Shown one piece after another: positions 57,019 to 64,000 of a stretch of 64,000 nucleotides of DNA (position 1 is its first letter; the number at the start of each line of letters is the position of its first letter). The stretch comes from Symbiodinium microadriaticum (lineage: Eukaryota; Sar; Dinophyceae; Suessiales; Symbiodiniaceae): NCBI GenBank assembly GCA_001939145.1, contig LSRX01000073.1:294924-358923 (forward strand). Reading direction: 5' to 3'. The notes beneath the pieces are model-generated. The model saw nothing but the letters and a program-made list of their open reading frames with translations. It was not told where the DNA came from and searched no databases. Position numbers and translations under genes: made by a program.

Positions 57019-60000
57019 TCAGGCATCAGGGTCATGTGCAAGCGTGATGGCAATGCCAAGTTTGGAGCACGCAATCAAGCGGTCGACTCGCTGCGCGAGG
57101 GTCCGCGCCGAACGCATGGTGATCCAAGCAGACTTGGTGGTGCACCTGGGCTGAGCATGCCACCAGTCGTGAGGGATGGAGTGAGTGGCCTCGAGTTGGG
57201 CGCGTGTGTTATCAAATCTGCTGCACTCAACAAACCAATGACGAGCAGACGCGCGAGCGCCGCCGCAGTAAGGGCAAGAAGTAGCATTGCTATGCTCATC
57301 AGGCCTGTTACGACGGGTGGGCGTGCTGATAGCACCGGATCTGAAGATAACGAGGGCAGAGTACTGCCTCGAGTCAAGGCTGTTACAGTACCTACGGAAT
57401 TTAGCACTACTGCACGCTTCAAGGTCGACATTATCAATGCCCTCACAGTCATTGCGGCCACGGGGAACTTGTAGCAGCAGCATGCGTCTGGCCCTCTGGC
57501 GAAGGAAGTGCGCGACCCTGTCGCCTTGTACCAGCGTCGCATTAGCGAACTGCTCGTCGTGGCAGGGGGAGGCTGGGAAGTTAGGGGAGCTAGAACGAAC
57601 CCTAATCGAAAGAGGACCGAAGGAAATGATCCGGAGCTTAAGGATGCTAGCATGTTGCTTAAGCAGGGCGTCAAGGTGCGGACTAGGAAAATTAATCACG
57701 TTTGCTGCATTGCACAAGCCGCGAATGGCAACGGCGAACTTAGGATGCAGGTCGATGTGCTGACACCACAAGCGGTTTTTGCACCACCAAGTGGCTTTAG
57801 CGTTGGTGAGGGCCTGGAAGAGCCGAGTAACATCGTCAGCGCTGCCCGGGGGCAGCAGAGGAGAGGCCCAGTCAAAGAGGGGATTAATAAAGGCAGTGGC
57901 CAAACGGCAACGCATGGGGATGCCACCAGGGCAGCGGCCCAGTCGAGAAATGGCATCCGGCGCCTTGTCAGGATCACGCACCTGGGTAAGCTGGTCCGGG
58001 CGACCAGGGTTGTGGCGGAGGCCGAGGTGTTCGAGGGGAAAACCTTGTAATGGAGGCGGGTCGCTGTGAGACCAAATTTGAGTTTTGTCATTGTTTTCAG
58101 CAAAACCTAGCGACGAGTCGAATTGACGGGTGAACTCGAGGGCTCTGTTAAGCAAACCTCTGGAGCCCTGCCTGATGACAGCTATGGATCTGTCATCCAT
58201 GTAGGCCCAAGTGCGCAGGTTGCAATCTAAGGCTTCAGTAAGTTTATTCCATGGGGCCAAACTAACAGCAAGAGCCAATGGGGAAACCGGGTCACCTTGG
58301 GGAATGCCACGAAGTGGGAGAATGGGCTCTGCCAGGTCTCCGTCAACCGTGCAAATCCGAGGGCCGCGCCAAGCTCTGGTTAACATGTGAGCGACATGCT
58401 TCGGAGCACCTTGATGAGTGAACGCTGTTTCAACGAGCTCAGGAAGGAGGGAGTCAAAGGCCTTGGACAGGTCCGTTTCAGCGACGTGCTGGGGCTTAGA
58501 ACACAAGTAGCTAGCCGTGGCAGTGGTCACTGAAGTTTTGGCTCGGCCGCAAAATTGGCCATAAGGAACGGGGGGTAAAACCTTCAAGAGGGCTTTATGC
58601 CAAGTCCTAACTAAGAGGGAACCTATGGCAATAGGCCGGCTGTCAAAGGAAGTTTTCTTAGGAATGCCAAGAATTTTCCACGTCCACAGGCTGTCTGGTG
58701 GAGTGTCAGTGGGTGACTGAATGCGGAAACTCATAGTGGTTTCAACCCACAGGTTGTAAAGTTCTCTAAGAAGCTGGGGAAAATGACGGCTGAGAGCCTT
58801 AAGCTCTTTTGCAGTCCAACCATCGAAGCCTGCAGCACCTTTACATGAAGCAACGGCGGCTTGGAATTGGTTCCACGAGGGGACCGCCTCAGCAGAGCCA
58901 TGTTGGGTGGGCATCCTGGCGTCAGAAGCGAAACGTTTCCAGGCATTACAAACAGAGTTAGGGTCGACCTGGTCGGGGCACCAGTGCTTAGACCAACAAT
59001 CCCTCATGTCGTCGGCTGAAAACGCCGGTGAAGCTTTAGGAGGTTTAAGAGCTGCTTTGGCAGCCACCCAGTTGACAATAGCATGGTCTGCAAAGTTTGC
59101 ACGCCATTCTTTCGCGTGAATTTCGGCAGTCTTGCGCTGTTGAAACGCAATCGCATCGTTAAGACTTTGCAGGGCTGAGCGAACAGAGTCGTCCTTAGTG
59201 GGATGATGATGGCCATCGTGAAGCGCAGCGCCGACACGCCTGTGAAGATGGGGAGGCAAAGCAGCGTTGACCGGCGTACCTTGACGCAGGCACTCCGCCA
59301 CAGCTCTATGAACGCGGAGGAGCCTGCGATGTAGGTGAGTTTGCGGGCCCCTGCTGGCAGGCCCGGGGTTGCAGGCACGGGTTGTGGGTAGCGACCCTTT
59401 ACTGCGTTCAGGCGCGGTGATCCGAGCAGCCAGACCCAATGTTGCCGCTTCGTGAAGGGCATGCTCGGCACGTGCATGCCACTGCTGCCACCGAGCACCT
59501 AAGGAGGATGCAGCCGTAAGGAAGGGACGGGTGCTGTTAACTGAGTCCAGAATGTTTTTAAGGGTCGCCTTAGGGGGCTTAGGGTTAGTCCACTCGTAGC
59601 TGGCTGCACGCCTCAAACGCGAGCGCGACGCATTGCATGTTTCATCAGGTTCGTCAACCAAGACTTCAAACAGTGTGGCGTGGTGAAAGGGAATGCCAGG
59701 GAGAGGCTCGGCACTGTACTGAACGACCGGGCATGAAGCAAGGGCGCGGGTAGGCGCGGTGCCTGCCTCCGTGGTTGCGGCGTGGTCGGCGATTGACCAG
59801 TTTGCAGGGACAAGCCCGTCATAAGCCGGCTTCCAATTAAAATCGCCTACCACAATAGTGCAAGGCTTGTGAGGCTCAGTGGCACTGTGAATTAGCTGGC
59901 TAAACCACCTACCGTCCGGGCCTTGAGCAGGGCCGTAGGCGCTGCATACACAGACGTTAGCAGAGGAAATGCCAACAGCGCGGTGGGCCTCGGCTTGTGG

Positions 60001-60384
60001 AGACAAGTTCCTAACACTTGCAACCTTCCTGAAGAACCTATGATTCTTAAGCCAGAAGATTGCAGTGCCGCCTGCGCGTCGGCGGTTGAGCCTGTCTAAC
60101 GGTGTAGGTGTCGAAAAACACGCCTTCCAGCCCAATAAGCCTGCAGTCTTGGCAGCCCATGGCACATGAAGCGTGTGATGCTTGGTTTCCTGCAGTGTGA
60201 CAACGTGTACCTTTTGCCGCATAGCATATTGTAGAAGGGTGTTAAGACGATCTTTGGTAAGAGTAGTCGTATTAAGGGAGAGGACTCTTAAAGGCGTGGG
60301 GCCAGGGTTGTTACAGTTACTACTGTTGCACCCCCGGGAATCACGGGCATTGTTAGGGTGAGTTGCTGGTGAAAGTGCTCCTAG
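57019..60384 (-). CDS. ORF C: EEP endonuclease - reverse transcriptase
   Basis: 1067 residues from the first ATG (60222), but the frame is open from just after the UGA at 60385-60387, and the domain needs this extra part: TPLRVLSLNTTTLTKDRL supplies the first EEP strand and its Asn. Then VVTLQETK (catalytic Glu), SAYGP and GDFN (126-129). Reverse transcriptase: GFDGW (465-469), IPKK and SRPI, DLSKAFDS (584-591), GIPQGDPVSP (639-648), YMDD (674-677), LGLRHNPG. A C-x2-C-x8-H-x4-C knuckle lies at 983-1000. No RNase H seen. Expected to nick target DNA and copy the element RNA in the nucleus. The EEP acids usually found in the later D-x-I and S-D-H motifs are not evident (FHH at 179-181). Confidence 0.93.
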   Translation of the reverse strand, partial: LGALSPATHPNNARDSRGCNSSNCNNPGPTPLRVLSLNTTTLTKDRLNTLLQYAMRQKVHVVTLQETKHHTLHVPWAAKTAGLLGWKACFSTPTPLDRLNRRRAGGTAIFWLKNHRFFRKVASVRNLSPQAEAHRAVGISSANVCVCSAYGPAQGPDGRWFSQLIHSATEPHKPCTIVVGDFNWKPAYDGLVPANWSIADHAATTEAGTAPTRALASCPVVQYSAEPLPGIPFHHATLFEVLVDEPDETCNASRSRLRRAASYEWTNPKPPKATLKNILDSVNSTRPFLTAASSLGARWQQWHARAEHALHEAATLGLAARITAPERSKGSLPTTRACNPGPASRGPQTHLHRRLLRVHRAVAECLRQGTPVNAALPPHLHRRVGAALHDGHHHPTKDDSVRSALQSLNDAIAFQQRKTAEIHAKEWRANFADHAIVNWVAAKAALKPPKASPAFSADDMRDCWSKHWCPDQVDPNSVCNAWKRFASDARMPTQHGSAEAVPSWNQFQAAVASCKGAAGFDGWTAKELKALSRHFPQLLRELYNLWVETTMSFRIQSPTDTPPDSLWTWKILGIPKKTSFDSRPIAIGSLLVRTWHKALLKVLPPVPYGQFCGRAKTSVTTATASYLCSKPQHVAETDLSKAFDSLLPELVETAFTHQGAPKHVAHMLTRAWRGPRICTVDGDLAEPILPLRGIPQGDPVSPLALAVSLAPWNKLTEALDCNLRTWAYMDDRSIAVIRQGSRGLLNRALEFTRQFDSSLGFAENNDKTQIWSHSDPPPLQGFPLEHLGLRHNPGRPDQLTQVRDPDKAPDAISRLGRCPGGIPMRCRLATAFINPLFDWASPLLPPGSADDVTRLFQALTNAKATWWCKNRLWCQHIDLHPKFAVAIRGLCNAANVINFPSPHLDALLKQHASILKLRIISFGPLSIRVRSSSPNFPASPCHDEQFANATLVQGDRVAHFLRQRARRMLLLQVPRGRNDCEGIDNVDLEACSSAKFRRYCNSLDSRQYSALVIFRSGAISTPTRRNRPDEHSNATSCPYCGGARASARHWFVECSRFDNTRAQLEATHSIPHDWWHAQPRCTTKSAWITMRSARTLAQRVDRLIACSKLGIAITLAHDPDA

Positions 60385-60387
60385 TCA
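60385..60387 (-). promoter_or_regulatory. Candidate readthrough stop codon UGA-CUA-G
   Basis: ORF B ends GAA GAG TGA CTA GGA. The next codons continue in the same frame with no stop into the endonuclease domain. UGA followed by CUAG is an established high-readthrough context in animal mRNAs and resembles viral UGA-CUA sites. About 50 nt downstream, ACAGT-AGTA-ACTGT flanked by GGGT and ACCC could form a hairpin. Confidence 0.75.
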
Positions 60388-61833
60388 CTCTTCAGCACGA
60401 TTGGCCGCTGCGCGGGCACTGCGGCCCCGATTCCAGTCGTTGCGCTGGTAAGCTCTTTGATCGGCCAACTTTTTGCCGATGACGGCCTTTTGCCAGGCGT
60501 ACACTGTTACGCCTTCAGGCCGTTTCGAGCATGGATCCCTGCGCATGAGGGCAAGTGGCTTTGTGGCACCACAGCGGCTGCACGGGTACTTGGTGCCAGA
60601 AGCGTGGTAGAATGGGAGGTTGTACTCAGGCTTGCAAAGCGAAGATTTAAGGTGAGAATGCTTACGCAGGAACTTCGCTTCCCACTCTTTGTGCAATTCA
60701 ATAGAGTACTGTTTCTGACATGCGTGCGATGCCTGCTGCCAGCGAGCCATGTGCTCGGCCTTAGCCGCAGCAGAACGCTTGGGAGGATGCGTGCCTTGGC
60801 ATCTCTGCCAGTGTTTCCTGGCTTCGTTGCGCTGGGCGTTGGCAGGTCCCGGCGGTGGTGTCCATCCACATGGGCAGTGGAGGTGTGCCCCAGCTTCAGT
60901 GTTAACCGGGGTGGCGTCACTAGTAGCGACGGTCTCGGTTTGAACTGTTGGTGGGGTCTTGCGCTTCAGTCGGTAACGCTTTCCACTGGTATTTGGCGTT
61001 GAAGTGTCGTTGAGGCCCAAAAGCGACAAGGCATCTCGTGGCTGGGATGCCTGTGAGGCCTGTTGGGAAGAAGTGGCCTGCAAGCCTAGGAGGCTAAGTG
61101 CATCATGATCCCTGGCACCCCCTGCAGGGAGTTGGGCCTGATACTTGGCTGCATCTTGCCATGTCTTGACAAAGTCATGCGGAATTGTGGCTTGCTTGGG
61201 TTTGAGCCATTCATAGTGTTGGGCTTCGAGTTTGAGCCAAACGCGCGTGGGTTGGGCTTTCGATTGCTGGTTGGACTTAAGCCTGTAGAAATCCCACTGC
61301 TTTAGCTGATTGTCCCACGCAAAAATGCCTATGTCGAGGTGAGAGGCGTTTGCGAGCGCAGTGAGAGCGATGTGCTCGGCGTAGATTCCTGCTTTCGCGG
61401 TTCGGTCAGCATTGCCGCCGACGTATTTGTGAGGGTGGTCTCTAATTTGTTTCGATGCGATCATTCGCAGTGCGGCTTGCAGTCGCCCGGCCGGTGCGAA
61501 GTCCTGAGGATCAGTACGGCCTGCTTTCCCTGACTGGAAATTGAGGCATTGGGCTATCGCGATGTAGCCGCAATCCCCCGCGCCATCGTTTGCCTCAACC
61601 GTGAAATAATCACTCCAAGGAACGGCAGGGGGCTTACAGACCTTAGCTTTCTTAGCTTTGGCGGTGTTCGCTTTAGGAGGTGTGTGCAGCAGTTTTGCTG
61701 GGTCCTGGGTGCCAACGTCATCCTTCTCAGGCGGCGGGGCCATGTCAGCATCACTCTGCGTCTCATCTATCTGAGTGTCATCGATGACCTCAGCGTTTTC
61801 GGTGATACTTGGTTTCGGGGTAGAGCTCCCCAT
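60385..61833 (-). CDS. ORF B: OTU-type cysteine protease with zinc-finger-like C-terminus
   Basis: 482 residues from ATG at 61833. Residues 75-215 match an OTU fold: NDGAGDCGYIAIAQC carries Asp and the nucleophile Cys88; IYAEHIALTALANASHLDIG (150-169) is the typical central helix and strand; AQHYEWL has the catalytic His206. Then a duplicated RDALSLLGL-like motif (244-251 and 266-274), C-x-C-x18-H-x3-C (320-345), and C-x2-C-x13-C (418-435). OTU proteases cut ubiquitin or polyproteins; OTU domains are known from a few non-LTR elements, so a role in processing or in evading host turnover is an inference. Same reading frame as ORF C, separated by one stop. Confidence 0.85.
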   Translation of the reverse strand: MGSSTPKPSITENAEVIDDTQIDETQSDADMAPPPEKDDVGTQDPAKLLHTPPKANTAKAKKAKVCKPPAVPWSDYFTVEANDGAGDCGYIAIAQCLNFQSGKAGRTDPQDFAPAGRLQAALRMIASKQIRDHPHKYVGGNADRTAKAGIYAEHIALTALANASHLDIGIFAWDNQLKQWDFYRLKSNQQSKAQPTRVWLKLEAQHYEWLKPKQATIPHDFVKTWQDAAKYQAQLPAGGARDHDALSLLGLQATSSQQASQASQPRDALSLLGLNDTSTPNTSGKRYRLKRKTPPTVQTETVATSDATPVNTEAGAHLHCPCGWTPPPGPANAQRNEARKHWQRCQGTHPPKRSAAAKAEHMARWQQASHACQKQYSIELHKEWEAKFLRKHSHLKSSLCKPEYNLPFYHASGTKYPCSRCGATKPLALMRRDPCSKRPEGVTVYAWQKAVIGKKLADQRAYQRNDWNRGRSARAAANRAEE

Positions 61834-63725
61834 TTCATGCCGGCTTGAAAAACCGCGTCTTTGGATTTGCTGGGAGTAGCCTTTGCTGGGCCAACAGTAA
61901 TACCCGAACTGAAGGTGAAAGCCTGTTTCACATCAGAAACTCCAGTCGGGGGGTGCGCTCTGATGAACCATGTGTGCTTGCCGTGGCGGCGGACAGCCGA
62001 GGTATTTACAAAACCGCGCTCAGTAGCCCATTGTGTGATGTCTTGTTCCTGCCAGGTATGCGGTACATTAGACACCAGCCAACGCGGCTGAATGCAATCG
62101 GTTGGTCTGCTGCTCATGCCAAGGAGGCCGAGCTGCGACTGCTTAGACGCTCGGTAGACAAGACGTCCACCCTGCATCTTTTGGATCTCCAGGACGTGGG
62201 ACCAGTAATCTTTGGGGGATTGCTCAGTAGTTTGGGCTATCCAATATGGTGCTTCCTGGGATTTATGCCTATTTAAGAAACATCCCGGCGGCAGTGACAA
62301 AGCTAAAAGCTCTTTAACCTTGGATTCCTTGACCTGGACCAGACATGTGGCCTCGGAATCGTATGTGATGGCAGCTCTCGTTTGCAAGACATGCTGCTTA
62401 GCATCCTGCAACACTACAGCTGGGAGGCATTGCGGCCGCTGTTTCACTTGGGAAAACAGCGAAGGTGCAGCAAAATTCCTACTAAGCGTCAAACGCATGA
62501 AACAGGTAGGAGTCTTGTCAACATCGTGAGCCTTGTCGTCCTTGAGGGCAGCAGGGAGGGCTTTCCTAGAAGGACCCGACGGCTGAAGTTCAACAACTTT
62601 GGCCTTAGCCGGCACCGGCCCGGCATTGCTGTTGAAAAGAACGGTTGTATCCGTTTCATCGGCATCATAGATCACAAGGGTTGCCTTGTGTTTGTAGCCA
62701 TGTGCCAGTAGCCAATCCTTGGATTTGGCTTCTTCATCGCTAGCACAACTAATGACCAAATCCGCGTCAAGGGCATGGTCCTTGAGCTGTGCAAATTGAA
62801 TAACTTTGGCACTCCATGCAGGTCCATACAATGAGCGCCTAGGCGGCTTAGGGTCAGGGGCGTTGGAAGGGCCGGCGAACAAGTGAGCCCACGACGGGGG
62901 CTTTTCACTCTGAGGCTTCACACTCTGTGGTTTCTGAGGCTTTACTGCTTCCGGCGACTGGGAGGGCCCAGGTGAAAGCACTCCCATCAAAGCAGCACGG
63001 ACCTGCGCGTCAGAAGGAGGGTTTGGGCTTTTCCACGATTGGAAAAGGCTTAGGAGCTGATTGTACAGGGCGCCATCGGGTGAGGCCACACCGGAGGGGC
63101 TAGAGACAACAGCGGGACTAGGCCGAGAAGCCTGAACTTTACGCCTAGGGCGGGCACGTGGATTGCGAGGTTTGCGGCTCTTGAACTGTTCAAGCTGCTG
63201 TGCCAAGGCATGAACCTGTGCAGACAACATTTGGAAAGTATTTTGCTCAACGCGTTTGCGGTTGGTGACTCGGGCACCCAGCGCCCCCCCTGACAAGTCG
63301 ACCCCACTCCAAACTCGCCAATAGAGGGCACTGCACCACATGGCGTACAAGCCACGGCGTCTTGCACGTAAAGTGCGCTTCCTGCCAACACGACGTGCAG
63401 GAAGGACACAGCACTCGATGGACCTGAGGATGGGCCCTGTCAATGCACAACTGGGTAGGTCAACGCATCTGGTTTTGCAGGGCCGGCACATCCTACAGCA
63501 GAGATTTCTGACAGGAGGCGGCAGGCCCCTAACGTAGGCATCACGAACAATGCAAGCACAATGAGACATCGCCATCAGGAACAACAAAATTGCGATGTAT
63601 AATGGTGCTTTCTCTGAGGCCAGAAGCACGCAATACAGCAAAAGGCACATGCTAAAATGTATGATGCTGCTTGCAGCCAGTGCGACACCGTCTCGTACCC
63701 AAGCTACACTCGGGCCCGATCCCAC
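61767..63725 (-). CDS. ORF A: ORF1-like protein with two hydrophobic segments, Cys-rich region and RRM-like end
   Basis: Frame of 652 residues; the first codon drawn is GTG and the first ATG is at 63650 (residue 26). Hydrophobic segments at about 14-35 and 41-60, then Cys-rich NLCCRMCRPCKTRC (74-87), a very basic part, a short coiled coil NTFQMLSAQVHALAQQLEQF (162-181), basic PRNPRARPRRK, Pro/Ser-rich linker, a middle domain, and RWLVSNVPHTWQEQDITQWA (548-567) resembling the start of an RRM. Coiled coil plus RRM plus basic stretches resemble LINE ORF1 RNA-binding proteins; the membrane-like N-terminus does not. It overlaps ORF B by 67 nt, with B in the -1 frame. Confidence 0.75.
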   Translation of the reverse strand: MGSGPSVAWVRDGVALAASSIIHFSMCLLLYCVLLASEKAPLYIAILLFLMAMSHCACIVRDAYVRGLPPPVRNLCCRMCRPCKTRCVDLPSCALTGPILRSIECCVLPARRVGRKRTLRARRRGLYAMWCSALYWRVWSGVDLSGGALGARVTNRKRVEQNTFQMLSAQVHALAQQLEQFKSRKPRNPRARPRRKVQASRPSPAVVSSPSGVASPDGALYNQLLSLFQSWKSPNPPSDAQVRAALMGVLSPGPSQSPEAVKPQKPQSVKPQSEKPPSWAHLFAGPSNAPDPKPPRRSLYGPAWSAKVIQFAQLKDHALDADLVISCASDEEAKSKDWLLAHGYKHKATLVIYDADETDTTVLFNSNAGPVPAKAKVVELQPSGPSRKALPAALKDDKAHDVDKTPTCFMRLTLSRNFAAPSLFSQVKQRPQCLPAVVLQDAKQHVLQTRAAITYDSEATCLVQVKESKVKELLALSLPPGCFLNRHKSQEAPYWIAQTTEQSPKDYWSHVLEIQKMQGGRLVYRASKQSQLGLLGMSSRPTDCIQPRWLVSNVPHTWQEQDITQWATERGFVNTSAVRRHGKHTWFIRAHPPTGVSDVKQAFTFSSGITVGPAKATPSKSKDAVFQAGMKWGALPRNQVSPKTLRSSMTLR

Positions 63726-63754
63726 CGACGAGGAGGTAGGTGTCCAAGGATCCG

Positions 63755-63767
63755 GATCCTTAGCCCT
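63755..63767 (+). repeat. Target-site duplication, retrotransposon 5' side
   Basis: GATCCTTAGCCCT, identical to 56564-56576; neighbouring bases differ on both sides. Confidence 0.85.
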
Positions 63768-64000
63768 AAACCCTTGACCCTAAACCCTTCAAAGATCTAT
63801 TTTCCAATCCCAGGCCAGGCTCAGAGGTGGTTGAGGCCAGATGCCTTCAACGAATCTCGTGCTCTCAGGGCCACTTCTCCACAACGGGCGACTGGACGTG
63901 GGTTTAGGGTTAAGCTTTTGGCCTTAGGGTTTATGGTTTAGGGTTCTAGGGTTTAGGGTTAAGCTTTTGGCCTTAGGATGTTTTATGGCTGATAAGGTTT
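63768..64000. other. Host repeat DNA at the right edge
   Basis: Degenerate CCCTAAA then TTTAGGG units. GGGTTAAGCTTTTGGCCTTAGG occurs twice (about 63906 and 63956). No gene seen. Confidence 0.7.

Larger units (their letters stand above)
56577..63754 (-). mobile_element. Non-LTR (LINE) retrotransposon with OTU protease and EEP-RT, apparently intact
   Basis: A 7.2-kb element on the minus strand bounded by the 13-bp duplication GATCCTTAGCCCT. Gene order 5' to 3': ORF A (ORF1-like), ORF B (OTU protease), ORF C (EEP endonuclease and reverse transcriptase, C-terminal CCHC), then a 442-nt 3' untranslated region ending AACTAAATAATA with no poly(A). All frames are uninterrupted except for one UGA between B and C. 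Direct flanking repeats and no LTRs indicate target-primed insertion. The first frame runs open across the 5' junction with no upstream ATG, so the 5' end may be slightly truncated. Its GC content and codon use differ clearly from the surrounding repeat DNA. Confidence 0.9.

Noticed and set aside
57034-58069. Plus-strand frames opposite ORF C
   Set aside because: Shadows of the high-GC reverse-transcriptase gene; no domain and no codon pattern of their own.
1-64000. Chromosome end / telomere, suggested by TTTAGGG units
   Set aside because: The units are degenerate, scattered, in both orientations and interleaved with genes and transposons; no terminal homogeneous array.
1-64000. rRNA, tRNA, CRISPR arrays, bacterial promoters or spliced-leader gene
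   Set aside because: Scanned by eye for conserved cores and regular spacers; none recognised. A covariance-model search would be the decisive test.

Overview
The window looks like nuclear DNA of a dinoflagellate. Degenerate TTTAGGG/CCCTAAA telomere-type repeats are scattered in both orientations. Coding sequence sits in very short exons, and the introns mostly begin with GC or GA instead of GT and end in AG followed by G. Tandem microsatellites are abundant, and there is a non-LTR retrotransposon with EEP endonuclease and reverse transcriptase. No bacterial-style operon, rRNA, tRNA or CRISPR array was recognised. The species cannot be named from sequence alone.

Minus strand, about 6.9-35 kb: a cryptic spliced gene of at least 25 exons (28-105 nt each, 1287 nt of coding sequence spread over 27.4 kb). 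I reconstructed it by hand; every exon-exon join keeps reading frame and the total is divisible by three. It encodes one six-transmembrane voltage-gated cation-channel domain (S1 to S6, with an S4 of the form R-x-x-R-x-x-R), then two EF-hands and a C-terminal coiled coil. The introns are filled with telomere-like repeats, short palindromic MITE-like elements, microsatellites and one assembly gap.

Minus strand, 2.3-6.3 kb: three phase-compatible exons of a second gene, ending in a stop. Plus strand, 49.1-52.4 kb: eight exons that chain in phase into a 200-residue hydrophilic protein of unknown family, followed by further plus-strand coding islets to 55.8 kb. Minus-strand coding islets at 36-48.6 kb belong to one or more genes I could not assemble.

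56577-63754 (minus): an apparently intact non-LTR retrotransposon flanked by a 13-bp exact target-site duplication. It carries an ORF1-like gene, an OTU-type cysteine protease gene, and an EEP-RT gene in the same frame as the protease, separated from it only by a UGA in the context UGA-CUA-G, a known strong readthrough context.

At least ten families of about 60-310 bp terminal-inverted-repeat elements are present, several in three to eight copies. Isolated single-N positions coincide with hairpin centres and with exact duplications (224 bp and 97 bp), pointing to assembly trouble at these palindromes.
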